Of a stretch of DNA of 64,000 nt, positions 16,110 through 26,138 are shown one piece after another. Every line of letters starts with the position of its first letter. Positions within the stretch are counted from its first letter, which is position 1. Position numbers and translations under genes: made by a program. Below the pieces are notes generated by a model, which was not told the DNA's origin, ran no database searches, and was given only the letters and a program-made list of their open reading frames with translations. Source of the stretch: Actinomycetes bacterium (lineage in GTDB: Bacteria > Actinomycetota > Actinomycetes > Mycobacteriales > Mycobacteriaceae); the NCBI GenBank assembly GCA_023461275.1, contig JAEYMI010000028.1:62001-126000 (forward strand), in the 5' to 3' direction.

Positions 16110-17369
16110 GTGAGTACAACCGACCCCGATGCCGCGGTCATCTGGAGCGAGGATTTCCTCAGTTATCGCTGGGCACACACCCATCCGATGAATCCGGTAC
16201 GGCTGGCGCTGACCATGACACTCGCGCAGAGCCTGGGGGTTCTGGACGGGATTTCCACGGTGCCGCCTCGTGAGATCGACGACTCCGCACTGACCGTCGT
16301 GCATTCGCAGGACTACATCGACGCGGTTCGTGCGGTCGGTTCGGGCACGGCGTCGTTGTCGGGCCCGCTCCTGGAACGGCTCTTCGGGCTCGGTGATTCG
16401 GACAATCCGGTGTTCGACGGCATGCACGAGGCGGCCAGGTTACTGGTCGGCGGCACCTTGGCCGCCGCGCAGGCGGTCGGGTCCGGATCGGTGCGTCGCG
16501 CGGTCAACATCGGCGGCGGAATGCATCATGCGATGCGGGCCCGCGCCGCGGGTTTCTGCATCTACAACGACTGCGCGATCGCCATCCGATGGTTGTTGGA
16601 CAACGGTTTCGACCGCATCGCCTACATCGACATCGACGCTCATCACGGTGATGGGGTGCAGGCCCAGTTCGAGGCCGACCCCCGGGTGATGACCGTCTCG
16701 CTGCACCAGCATCCGGCTACGCTGTGGCCGGGTACCGGCTGGCCCACCGAGGTCGGTGATGAGTCGGCACACGGCACGACGGTGAACGTCGCGCTGATGC
16801 CGGACACATCAGACCGATTGTGGCTCAGAGCATTTCATGCCGTCGTGCCGTCCCTCATCGAACAGTTCCGACCGCAGATCCTGATCAGCCAGTGCGGCGC
16901 CGACAGTCATCGGGCCGATCCGCTGACCGACCTGTCGCTGACCGTCGACGGGCAGCGTGCGGCGATGCAGGCGATGCGCGCGTTGGCCGACAAGCACTGC
17001 GAAGGTCGGTGGATCGCGGTGGGTGGTGGCGGCTATGGCGTGGTCAACGTGGTGCCGCGCAGCTGGACCCACATGATGGCGGTCGCGCTCGACCGCGACG
17101 TGGACGTCACCACCGAGATCGGCGAATCCTGGTGCGCCACAGCAGAACAGATCGCCCAGCAGGTGCATTCGGACTACTCCCAGCCGCCGGTCGGGGTGAT
17201 GGGTGACGACGGCGACGTCGACTACGTCGCGTGGGACGGAGACACCGGACAGCAACCGCCACCGGGTATCACCGACATCGCCCAGCGGCATACCGACCGG
17301 GCCATCCTCGCCACCCGGCGCGCGGTGTACCCCCTACACGGATTGGATCCGGAGGACCCTCGTGACTGA
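16110..17369 (+). CDS. acuC: Histone-deacetylase-family acetoin utilization protein AcuC
   Basis: A 419-residue Zn-dependent deacetylase. It has the HDAC signatures GGGMHHAMR near residue 134 and DIDAHHGDGVQ near 174, which carry the catalytic histidine-aspartate pair and zinc ligands. AcuC enzymes remove acetyl groups from lysines, classically from acetyl-CoA synthetase. The next gene, a Pat-type acetyltransferase, starts 8 bp before its stop, so writer and eraser of the same mark are translated together. Confidence 0.88.
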   Translation: MSTTDPDAAVIWSEDFLSYRWAHTHPMNPVRLALTMTLAQSLGVLDGISTVPPREIDDSALTVVHSQDYIDAVRAVGSGTASLSGPLLERLFGLGDSDNPVFDGMHEAARLLVGGTLAAAQAVGSGSVRRAVNIGGGMHHAMRARAAGFCIYNDCAIAIRWLLDNGFDRIAYIDIDAHHGDGVQAQFEADPRVMTVSLHQHPATLWPGTGWPTEVGDESAHGTTVNVALMPDTSDRLWLRAFHAVVPSLIEQFRPQILISQCGADSHRADPLTDLSLTVDGQRAAMQAMRALADKHCEGRWIAVGGGGYGVVNVVPRSWTHMMAVALDRDVDVTTEIGESWCATAEQIAQQVHSDYSQPPVGVMGDDGDVDYVAWDGDTGQQPPPGITDIAQRHTDRAILATRRAVYPLHGLDPEDPRD

Positions 17370-20271
17370 CTCGGAGATCACCGCCCCGTCCGACTCCCAC
17401 GTGTCCGAGGCGGCCGGACCGCCGGTCGACAAACCCGAACCGCGGGAGCCGTGGGACTACCCGCGCCACTGGATCGCCGACGTCCTGGCCTCCGACGGCG
17501 GGGTCGTACACCTGCGACCGATCCTGCCCGACGACGCCGAACGGATCGTGCGGTTCCACTCCGGGCTCTCCGAGCGGACCCGCTACATGCGGTACTTCGG
17601 TCCCACGCCGACCCTGCCGCCCCGCGAGGTCGCGCGCATGACCACCGTCGACTATCAGCAACGCGTGGCGCTGGTGGCGGTCCTGGGTGGCGACATCATC
17701 GCCGTCGGCCTCTATGAGGGACTCGGATTCGACGGCAAGCCGGAGTCGGCCGAGGTCGCGTTCGTGGTGGCCGACGAGCACCAGGGACGCGGGCTCGGTC
17801 CGATCCTGCTCGAACACCTCGCCGGGGCGGCCGCGGAGAACGGTTTCACCCGATTCGAGGCCGAGGTTCTCAGCGAGAACCCGAACATGGTGGCGGTCTT
17901 CCGCGATGCGGGCTATCAGCTCTCGCGCAGTTTCGACGGCAGCACCGTGCATGTCGAGTTCCTCATCGATCCGACCGAAGCGATGCTGTCGGTACGCAAT
18001 GCGCGCGAGCGGGCCTCGGAGGCGCGCAGCGTCGCGAACCTGCTGCGACCGTCGTCGGTGGCGGTGATCGGTGCCTCGACGGACCCGAAGAAGGTCGGCA
18101 ACGCCTTGCTGGCCAATATTCTCTCCGCCGGTTTCACCGGGCCGGTGTTCCCCGTCAACGGACCCGAGCTCAATCCGCCGGCCGATGAGGCGTCGACGCC
18201 CGCCCATCGCGCGGGCCATCATGGTCCGGCGGCCGCCGGACCCGCGACCCGCCGCAGTCGTCCCCGTCCGCCGTCGGTCCGCGGTATCCGTGCGTATCCG
18301 TCGGTTCGTGACATCCCCGACCCGGTTGATCTTGCGGTGGTCGCGGTACCCGCGGCCGCGGTCGGGGACGTGCTCGATGACTGTCTGGTCAAAGGCGTCA
18401 AGGCGTTGGTCATCGTCTCCGCGGGTTTCGGAGAGGCCGGTGAGGAGGGCTTGGCCAGTGAGCGCCGGCTCGTCGAGCAGATCCGTGAACACGGTATGCG
18501 GCTGGTCGGCCCGAATGCGCTCGGCGTGGCGAATAACGATCCGCGGATTTCGCTGAATGCGACACTGGCGCCGCGTATTCCGGCGGCCGGGCGGGTGGGG
18601 TTCTTCTGTCAGTCGGGCGCCTTGGGGATCGCGATTCTCGACACCGCGGCCCGCAGGCAGATCGGATTGTCGACGTTCGTCTCGGCCGGAAACCGCGCAG
18701 ACGTGTCCGGCAACGACCTCCTGCAGTACTGGGATTCCGATACCGACACCGACGTGGTGCTGCTCTACCTGGAGAGCTTCGGCAACCCGCGGAAGTTCTC
18801 CCGAATCGCGCGCCGGGTATCGCGGTCCAAGCCGATCGTGGCGGTCAAGTCCGGTCAGGGGGCGATGACCCAGGTACGAGCGGCACGCAGCGCCGCAGCC
18901 GCCCTCGACGACCGGATCGCTCAGATGGTCTTGCAGCAGGCGGGCGTGATTCAGGTCGATACCATTCCCGAATTATTCGACTGCGCAACGGTTCTGGCGT
19001 TTCAGCGGTTGCCGCAGGGGCCGCGGGTCCGGATCATCGGCAACTCGTCGGTACTGGGGAGCCTGGCGGCCGACACCGCCCGCACGGGTGGACTCGAGGT
19101 GGTCGGTTCGGTGGACATCGGACCGGCCGGCGACGAACGGGCGTTGGCTGACGCCGTCGATGAGGCCATGACCGATCCCGCTGTCGACGCGTTGATCGTG
19201 GTCTTCGTGCCGCCGGTGGCGGTTGACACCGGCGGGTACGCGCGTGCGCTGATGGCGTCGGCCTCAGCGCGCGGGTCGCGGCCAACCGATTCCGATGCAG
19301 ACGATCCCGGGGTCGGTGATCGGGCGTGCCCGGTCAAGCCGGTGGTCACCACTTTCCTTGCCGTCGACGGGATTCCGGTGGGGCTGACCGCGCGTGGCTC
19401 GTCCGGACTTCCCGAGCGCGGGTCGATCCCGTCGTATTCATCGCCGGAGCGGGCCGCCACGGCATTGGCCAGGGCCTGGCAGTACTCGAGCTGGCGGATG
19501 CAGCCAGAAGCCGAGATTCACCGTCCGGACAACGCCGACCCGGAGGCGGCACGCGCCTTTGTTCGAGAGGCTCTCGGCGACCCCATCGACCCTGAAGGGC
19601 GGTTGCTCGGTCAGGTGGAATCAGCTGAACTGCTGGCCTGGTACGGACTGTCGGTGGTCCCGTTCCGGGAGGTCACCACGATGCATCAGGCGTCGGCGGC
19701 GGCACGCGAACTCGGATTCCCGGTGGCGGTCAAGGCGTCGTCGTCGCAGTGGCGGGGCCGCCTCGACCGGGAGGGTGCCCGGTTGGATCTGCCGGATGCC
19801 ACGGCGGTGGTGACCGCTTTCGCGGAGCTCACCGAACTGACCGGCGACAGCGTCCTGCACGTGCAGAAGATGGCACCCAAGGGAGTTGGCGCGACCATCC
19901 GGGTACGTGACGATCCGTCGTTCGGGCCGCTGATCTCATTCGGCTTGTCCGGCCGCCCGTTCGAGCTTCTCGGCGACTACGGCTACCGCGCGCTGCCGTT
20001 GTCGGCGGTCGATGCCGCCGATCTCATCACCGAGCCCCGCTCGGCGCCACTGCTCAGCGGCTATCGGGGTGAAGCGCCCGCCGACACCGATGCGCTCATC
20101 GATCTGCTGCTGCGGATTTCGACGCTGGCCGAGGACATTCCCGAGGTTCGCGAAGTGGTGTGCGATCCGATCCTCGCCTCTCCGGAAGGGGCTTCGATCC
20201 TCAACGCCGAGATACGGGTGGGCCCGGTGGTTTCCACCCGGGCCGACAGCGGGCCGCGTCGACTCGGCTAG
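17362..20271 (+). CDS. Pat-type protein lysine acetyltransferase: GNAT domain fused to ADP-forming acyl-CoA synthetase-like region
   Basis: A 969-residue protein from the GTG at 17362, preceded by GGAGGA and overlapping acuC by 8 bp. Residues ~45-215 form a GNAT domain with acetyl-CoA loop DEHQGRGLGPILL. Residues ~225 onwards are CoA-binding (AVIGASTDPKKVGNAL), succinyl-CoA-ligase-like (GFFCQSGALGIAI) and ATP-grasp (~720-969) domains. Around residues 270-308 there is an extra proline/alanine/arginine-rich stretch of ~35 residues that most homologues lack. The SHTG-type motif with the phospho-accepting histidine of active ADP-forming ligases is not visible after VAVKSG (about residue 492), which suggests that the ligase part senses ligand rather than makes acyl-CoA, as described for Salmonella Pat. 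GNAT-first order differs from the Salmonella protein. Confidence 0.85.
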   Translation: MTDSEITAPSDSHVSEAAGPPVDKPEPREPWDYPRHWIADVLASDGGVVHLRPILPDDAERIVRFHSGLSERTRYMRYFGPTPTLPPREVARMTTVDYQQRVALVAVLGGDIIAVGLYEGLGFDGKPESAEVAFVVADEHQGRGLGPILLEHLAGAAAENGFTRFEAEVLSENPNMVAVFRDAGYQLSRSFDGSTVHVEFLIDPTEAMLSVRNARERASEARSVANLLRPSSVAVIGASTDPKKVGNALLANILSAGFTGPVFPVNGPELNPPADEASTPAHRAGHHGPAAAGPATRRSRPRPPSVRGIRAYPSVRDIPDPVDLAVVAVPAAAVGDVLDDCLVKGVKALVIVSAGFGEAGEEGLASERRLVEQIREHGMRLVGPNALGVANNDPRISLNATLAPRIPAAGRVGFFCQSGALGIAILDTAARRQIGLSTFVSAGNRADVSGNDLLQYWDSDTDTDVVLLYLESFGNPRKFSRIARRVSRSKPIVAVKSGQGAMTQVRAARSAAAALDDRIAQMVLQQAGVIQVDTIPELFDCATVLAFQRLPQGPRVRIIGNSSVLGSLAADTARTGGLEVVGSVDIGPAGDERALADAVDEAMTDPAVDALIVVFVPPVAVDTGGYARALMASASARGSRPTDSDADDPGVGDRACPVKPVVTTFLAVDGIPVGLTARGSSGLPERGSIPSYSSPERAATALARAWQYSSWRMQPEAEIHRPDNADPEAARAFVREALGDPIDPEGRLLGQVESAELLAWYGLSVVPFREVTTMHQASAAARELGFPVAVKASSSQWRGRLDREGARLDLPDATAVVTAFAELTELTGDSVLHVQKMAPKGVGATIRVRDDPSFGPLISFGLSGRPFELLGDYGYRALPLSAVDAADLITEPRSAPLLSGYRGEAPADTDALIDLLLRISTLAEDIPEVREVVCDPILASPEGASILNAEIRVGPVVSTRADSGPRRLG

Positions 20272-20321
20272 CGCCGAACCAGAAGTGCCAGGGCTGGGCC
20301 GCAAGCCCAACCGAAAGGAAA

Positions 20322-20365
20322 ACGCGCTGGACATCACCGAAGGGGAGTGGCGACGTCCAGCGCGT
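20322..20365. terminator. Hairpin between pat and sigB
   Basis: Perfect 11-bp inverted repeat ACGCGCTGGAC (20322-20332) / GTCCAGCGCGT (20355-20365) with a 22-nt loop, between the convergent stops of pat (20271) and sigB (20383). Confidence 0.55.
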
Positions 20366-20382
20366 GGTCTGGGGACGAGAGG

Positions 20383-21402
<1,020 letters not shown>

Positions 21403-21436
21403 TCGGCCTCCTGAATTTGGTGCGTACATCGGGTTC

Positions 21437-21462
21437 AACGGAACAGCGGCTCAGATAGTTCC
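21437..21462 (-). promoter_or_regulatory. ECF-type (SigE/SigH-like) promoter of sigB
   Basis: On the minus strand GGAAC (21462-21458), an 18-nt spacer and GTT (21439-21437) match the GGAAC-N18/19-GTT consensus of actinobacterial ECF sigma factors. The start codon is 34 nt beyond the -10 element, leaving a short leader with a strong AGGAGG. Stress control of sigB by ECF factors is known in mycobacteria. Confidence 0.6.
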
Positions 21463-21574
21463 CGCCTCGGCGATCGCCAGGGATGAAGGAAATGCAGCTG
21501 ACCAGCATGTTCACCAGGTGCGCGCTGAGAAGTTGCTGAGAGCACGACGGGGGTGGAACCCGACGCGGATTGGC

Positions 21575-21973
21575 TCAGGGTGCTTCGTATGGTTCGTCGT
21601 TCGGCGCGTCGACGATCCGGTGCCCGAGGTCGCGAGGATGAGTGGGCAGCGGAGCGGGGCCGGCCACGTTGTGGTCGGCGCCGTACATGTACTGGGGGAC
21701 CTCGCCGCGCTTGCGGGGAGGTCGATCGTTGGCGATGAGAACCGCGATCCACGGAATTGGAATCGACGCCGCCACAATGGCCAGGGCGAGCAACCCCGAG
21801 CCGGTTTCGCTGTAGACCAGCCCCGCGATCAACAGGGCGGGTACTCGGAAGGCCATCAAGGTCAGATACTTGCGCACGCGGGCCCGGTGCTGATCTTCGA
21901 GCGAATCATGCGCATCGGTGATCAGGAAGGTATCGGCAGCCTCGTTGTGGCTTGCGCGTCCTTCGGTTCCCAT
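21575..21973 (-). CDS. DUF3099 membrane protein
   Basis: A 132-residue protein from the ATG at 21973 with AAGGTGGAG upstream. Residues ~10-30 match the DUF3099 opening (TFLITDAHDSLEDQHRARV). Two membrane helices follow (~38-56 and ~60-82, the second ending WIAVLIAND), then a basic, proline-containing cytoplasmic or extracytoplasmic tail. Function unknown. Lies 172 bp upstream of sigB in the same direction; sigB has its own promoter in the gap. Confidence 0.8.
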   Translation of the reverse strand: MGTEGRASHNEAADTFLITDAHDSLEDQHRARVRKYLTLMAFRVPALLIAGLVYSETGSGLLALAIVAASIPIPWIAVLIANDRPPRKRGEVPQYMYGADHNVAGPAPLPTHPRDLGHRIVDAPNDEPYEAP

Positions 21974-22147
21974 GGACTCCACCTTTCCACTTGGCGGGGG
22001 TGATTGCACAGGGGGATCCCGATATGAGATTGCCCATGAATTCGGGGGTGTGACCGTGGACTCGGTTCCGCTGTGTGTTCACCGGTGTTCTGCGGTGTAT
22101 TCGGAGTGGATGGGGTGCAGGCGTGGTCGGTGACGCACAATGGAGTC

Positions 22148-22417
22148 ATGGGAACTCAGACCATCGAACGCCCCGATCTCGACGAGAAGACCGACGTCGA
22201 CGAACGCCCGGATACCGACAGCACCGACCGCGGTGATGACGACCGCCCCAAGTTCTTCCACTACGTCAAGAAGAACAAGATCGCCGAGAGCGCGGTGATG
22301 GGCAATCACGTCGTCGCCCTGTGCGGCGAGACCTTCCCGGTGACCCGATCGGCCAAGCCCGGCTCGCCGGTCTGCCCGAAGTGCAAGAAGATCTACGAGA
22401 AGATGCGCAAGGACTGA
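22148..22417 (+). CDS. DUF3039 small zinc-ribbon-like protein
   Basis: An 89-residue acidic then basic protein from the ATG at 22148. The C-terminal half has ALCGETFPV and VCPKCKKIYE, giving Cys-x(n)-Cys-x2-Cys spacing that could bind zinc. Homologues (Rv2708c type) lie beside sigB in mycobacteria. Function unknown. Its end faces the YihY gene. Confidence 0.8.
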   Translation: MGTQTIERPDLDEKTDVDERPDTDSTDRGDDDRPKFFHYVKKNKIAESAVMGNHVVALCGETFPVTRSAKPGSPVCPKCKKIYEKMRKD

Positions 22418-22441
22418 TCAGCAAGGACCGGTCAGCAGGGA

Positions 22442-23464
22442 CTAATCAGGTGGGCGATGCCGACGGATGGGGCCGCTGCCCAGACGATCGGGCAGCGATT
22501 TGATCTGATCGGTGATGTCGGCGGTCTGTGACGACACCCACCCGCGCATCTGAGTCGTGGGTGAGGGCTTGGCCGGCCACAGCTGTTGCAGCGCGGCATT
22601 GAATTCGGCGCCGAGCACGATCGCGAAACCCAGAAAGAATGCGAACAACAGGAATGCGATCGGGGTGGCCAGTGCGCCGTAGGTGTAACCGGATCTGGTG
22701 ATGGCCGCCAGATAGATGCGCAGCAGATAGCCGGCGATCCAGAACACCACACCGGCCAGGACCGCTCCGCCGATCAGCCGGTGCCACGGCAGCGGGTTGG
22801 GCAGTGCCAGGTGATAGAGCGTGGTCAGGACAAAAATCATCAGCAGTGCGACGAACGGGAAGTAGCCGACGTTGATGACCGTGGTCACCGCCGGGTCCCA
22901 GGAATCGGGCACGATGGCGCGCAGATAGTTCGGTCCGACGGCCACCAGGGGGAGGAGCAGGACCGCCACGATCAGGAAGCAGACGTAGAGAATCAGCGCA
23001 AAGATTCTCTGCCACACCGGGTTCCGAACGTCGTGCTGGTCATGGGCGTGAGCGATCGACGCCACAAAACAGGACACCGCCGACGACCCCGCCCACAGCG
23101 ACAGGATGAAGCCCAGCGAGATCAGCCCGATCCGCCCGCGGCCGAGCACGTTGTCCACGGTGGGGCGGATCAGATCGTTGACCACATTCTCGGAGAAGGT
23201 CCGAGTCGCGAACGCGATGATCCGCTCGGAGATGAGTTCCACGGTGTCGGGTCCGAACCATCCGCCGATGTAACCCACGCTGCCCAGCAAACCCAGCAAC
23301 AGGGGCGGAAGCGAGAGGGCCTGCCAGAACGCGGCCTGCGCCGACCAACCGACGATGCCGTCGTCCCATGCCTTCACGATGGTCTGCCACACCAACCGGG
23401 GAATCCCCGCCAGCACCGGTATCCGCTCGATACCTGCCCCCGCCGAACCGCGCGTCGTATCCAC
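22442..23464 (-). CDS. YihY/BrkB-family inner-membrane protein
   Basis: A 340-residue polytopic membrane protein. It opens with WDDGIVGWSAQAAFWQALSLPP, a recognisable version of the YihY N-terminal signature (normally ...A..LAFY...SLFPL), and has about six hydrophobic helices between residues 40 and 300. Earlier claims that the family is RNase BN are not supported; its role is unknown, perhaps transport. Convergent with DUF3039, divergent from the helicase at 23733. Confidence 0.85.
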   Translation of the reverse strand: MDTTRGSAGAGIERIPVLAGIPRLVWQTIVKAWDDGIVGWSAQAAFWQALSLPPLLLGLLGSVGYIGGWFGPDTVELISERIIAFATRTFSENVVNDLIRPTVDNVLGRGRIGLISLGFILSLWAGSSAVSCFVASIAHAHDQHDVRNPVWQRIFALILYVCFLIVAVLLLPLVAVGPNYLRAIVPDSWDPAVTTVINVGYFPFVALLMIFVLTTLYHLALPNPLPWHRLIGGAVLAGVVFWIAGYLLRIYLAAITRSGYTYGALATPIAFLLFAFFLGFAIVLGAEFNAALQQLWPAKPSPTTQMRGWVSSQTADITDQIKSLPDRLGSGPIRRHRPPD

Positions 23465-23732
23465 CGACGACCCGAGGTCGCCGGTCAGAGGTACCGGATT
23501 GCGATGAGACGTTGCGATATCTCAAGCATCCATCATGGATCGAGTGAATGTGTGACCGGCCCGCCCGGTGAGTCGCCCTGACCCGCCACTGCGTCGGCCG
23601 GTAGCATTGCCGCGTCGGACCCGCCTCGATCGGTGGTCGTCCGCAGACCACACCGGGGATCTGTCCGGAGCAAATTCTGCCTCTTGTACTGCGAGAGTGC
23701 GCTTGAAGTCGATGTCAGGAGTACGCCCGTCG

Positions 23733-25520
23733 ATGTCGTCGAGTCCAGCCCCCAATGACGTGACCTCACCGGAGAACAGCACCACCGCGATTAGCCCCGT
23801 TGCGACCCCGACGTCGGGACCGCAACTACGCGCCTGGCAGCGTCGCGCCCTGACGACCTATCTGACCCGCAAGCCACGGGACTTCCTGGCCGTCGCAACG
23901 CCCGGTGCCGGCAAGACCACCTTCGGACTGCGCGTGGCGCGTGAACTGCTCAACGACCGCACCGTCGACCAGATCACCGTGGTGGCACCCACCGAACACC
24001 TCAAACACCAGTGGAGTGCGGCGGCCGCACGCGCGGGCATCGCACTGGATTCGAGGTTCCGCAACTCCGCCGGCCAGACCAGCTCGGATTTCGACGGAGT
24101 GGTGGTCACCTACGCGCAGGTGGCCGCACACCCGGCCCGGCATCGCGTCCGCACCGAGAACCGGCGGACCCTGGTCATCCTCGACGAGATCCACCACGGC
24201 GGTGACGCGAAATCGTGGGGTGACGCCATCCGGGAGGCGTTCTCCGACGCCACCCGCCGCCTGGCACTGACCGGTACCCCGTTCCGCTCCGACGACTCGC
24301 CGATCCCGTTCGTCACCTACGAACCCGAGGGCGGAGGGGTGATGCGGTCCAAGGCCGACCACACCTACGGCTACTCCAACGCGCTGGCCGACGGCGTCGT
24401 GCGCCCCGTGGTGTTCCTCGCCTACTCCGGTCAGGCGAGCTGGCGCACCAGCGCCGGTGAGGAGTTCACCGCCCGGCTCGGCGAGCCGCTCTCGGCCGAA
24501 CAGACCGCCCGCGCATGGCGGACGGCCCTCGACGCGCACGGCGACTGGATTCCGGCGGTGTTCACCGCCGCACACACCCGACTGGGGCAATTACGCGCCG
24601 GCGGTGTTCCCGATGCCGGGGGACTGGTGATCGCCTCCGACCAGACGCAGGCCCGCGACTATGCCGAACTGCTCACCGCCATCACCGGCCGGAAGCCCAC
24701 CTTGGTGCTCTCCGACGATCCGAAGTCGTCCTCGCGTATCGAGACCTTCGCCGCGTCGAACGACGAGTGGATGGTCGCGGTGCGCATGGTGTCCGAAGGT
24801 GTCGACGTGCCACGTCTGGCCGTCGGTGTGTACGCGACCAGCGCATCGACCCCGCTGTACTTCGCGCAGGCGATCGGTCGATTCGTGCGCTCGCGACGCC
24901 CCGGGGAGACGGCGAGCGTGTTCTTGCCCTCGGTGCCGGTGCTGCTCAACCTCGCCAGCCAGATGGAAGCCGAACGCGACCACGTCCTCGGCAAGCCGCA
25001 TCGGGAGTCCGACGGTCTCGACGACGCCCTGCTCAACGACGCGAACAAACAGAAGGATGAGCCCGGCGAGAAGGAGAAGTCCTTCGAGTCGCTGCACGCT
25101 GATGCAGAACTCGACCAGGTCATTTTCGACGGTGCGTCGTTCGGCACCGCCACCTTCGCCGGCAGTGACGAGGAGTCGGACTACCTGGGTCTGCCCGGAC
25201 TGCTCGACGCCGATCAGGTGCGCGCATTGCTGCGCAAGCGGCAGGAGGATCAGGTGACGCGGCGGTCGGAGGCCGTCTCGTCGGATTCGGCTACCGGGGC
25301 TGCCCCGACTGCACCGGCAGCGCCTCGCTCCACCGGCGAGAACCTGCATTCGCTGCGTCGCGAACTGAACAGCCTGGTCGCGATGCACCACCACCGCACC
25401 GGGAAGCCGCACGGGATGGTGCACAACGAACTGCGTAGCCGACTCGGTGGCCCGCCCACTGCGATGGCCTCGGCCGATCAGCTTCGTGAGCGGATCAAGG
25501 CGCTACGTGAGTGGCGCTGA
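23733..25520 (+). CDS. DEAD/DEAH-box (SF2) helicase
   Basis: A 595-residue protein if started at ATG 23733 (AGGAG 11 nt upstream); ATG 23712 is also possible. Walker A is TPGAGKT near residue 52, the DEAH-like box is DEIHHGG near 153 and motif III is LTGTPFRSD near 183. The helicase C domain continues to ~430 with AIGRFVRSRR as motif VI. The last ~165 residues are acidic, low complexity, then a coiled tail (LHSLRRELNSLVAMHH). It resembles type III restriction/UvrB-like translocases (ResIII superfamily) in actinobacteria, but no methylase partner lies nearby. Confidence 0.82.
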   Translation: MSSSPAPNDVTSPENSTTAISPVATPTSGPQLRAWQRRALTTYLTRKPRDFLAVATPGAGKTTFGLRVARELLNDRTVDQITVVAPTEHLKHQWSAAAARAGIALDSRFRNSAGQTSSDFDGVVVTYAQVAAHPARHRVRTENRRTLVILDEIHHGGDAKSWGDAIREAFSDATRRLALTGTPFRSDDSPIPFVTYEPEGGGVMRSKADHTYGYSNALADGVVRPVVFLAYSGQASWRTSAGEEFTARLGEPLSAEQTARAWRTALDAHGDWIPAVFTAAHTRLGQLRAGGVPDAGGLVIASDQTQARDYAELLTAITGRKPTLVLSDDPKSSSRIETFAASNDEWMVAVRMVSEGVDVPRLAVGVYATSASTPLYFAQAIGRFVRSRRPGETASVFLPSVPVLLNLASQMEAERDHVLGKPHRESDGLDDALLNDANKQKDEPGEKEKSFESLHADAELDQVIFDGASFGTATFAGSDEESDYLGLPGLLDADQVRALLRKRQEDQVTRRSEAVSSDSATGAAPTAPAAPRSTGENLHSLRRELNSLVAMHHHRTGKPHGMVHNELRSRLGGPPTAMASADQLRERIKALREWR

Positions 25521-25561
25521 CCGCGCGCTGGATACAAGACCCGCAACACTGCACGCCACAA

Positions 25562-25618
25562 ATACAGCCACGGCATGGATACAGCCATCGCATGGATACA
25601 GCCATCGCATGGATACAG
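25562..25618 (+). repeat. 17-bp tandem repeat before the terminator
   Basis: CATGGATACAGCCATCG occurs at 25574-25590 and 25591-25607, followed by a partial copy CATGGATACAG at 25608-25618. A diverged partial copy precedes at 25562-25573. The array fills the gap between the helicase stop and a strong terminator. Confidence 0.85.
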
Positions 25619-25619
25619 T

Positions 25620-25648
25620 AAGGCCCGGCCGGAAACCGGCCGGGCCTT
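25620..25648. terminator. Strong hairpin terminator
   Basis: Perfect 13-bp inverted repeat AAGGCCCGGCCGG (25620-25632) / CCGGCCGGGCCTT (25636-25648) with a 3-nt AAA loop and a following TTA, between the convergent helicase (stop 25520) and small zinc-protein gene (stop 25672). Confidence 0.85.
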
Positions 25649-25671
25649 TACCGATGTGTGGTTGTTGGACG

Positions 25672-25878
25672 TCAGACGAGTTCGCCTGCGTCCTCGGTGA
25701 CGATGGCGCTCAGCTCGACGAGCCTGGCCTCATGTTCGTTGAAGTGGTGCCGGCAGAAGAGAAGTTCGCCGCCCTTGGGCAGGACGGCACGTACCTTGGC
25801 AGCGGCACTGCAGCGATCACAACGGTCGGCGGCAGTGAGCGGCATGGAGATCGGGGGCGTGGTGGCGATGTCTGGCAT
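25672..25878 (-). CDS. Small CxxC/HH zinc-binding protein (DUF7455-like)
   Basis: A 68-residue protein from the ATG at 25878 with GGAGG 8 nt upstream; the longer frame to 25965 has no ribosome site. It carries DRCDRCSAAAKV (CxxC) and LFCRHHFNEH (C-x-HH), a probable zinc site. Short proteins of this kind are conserved across actinobacteria near sigA/sigB; the role is unknown. Confidence 0.75.
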   Translation of the reverse strand: MPDIATTPPISMPLTAADRCDRCSAAAKVRAVLPKGGELLFCRHHFNEHEARLVELSAIVTEDAGELV

Positions 25879-26138
25879 GGTTCCTCCGTCCCGGTTGGCT
25901 GACCGAATCGTATCGGACGCCTTCCCTTCGTGAGCCGGCGCATCAGGTCGATGCGTCACCCTCACTGTGTCAGACGTTTCGGGCTTTCGTATTGTTCCGC
26001 AGGTCTCCCGGGTGTGTCGTCACTCACCCGTAACACGGTTCTTTCGTCCGGCAACAATGGCGGACCTGATCACGGTTATCGGTGCGACCCAGGCCACACC
26101 GACAACCTGTTGTGCCTCTGTCGATCAGCTCGTGATGA

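Noticed and set aside
23733..25520. Restriction or defence system suggested by the ResIII-like helicase
   Set aside because: No methylase, nuclease or other defence partner is adjacent, and the neighbours are housekeeping genes.
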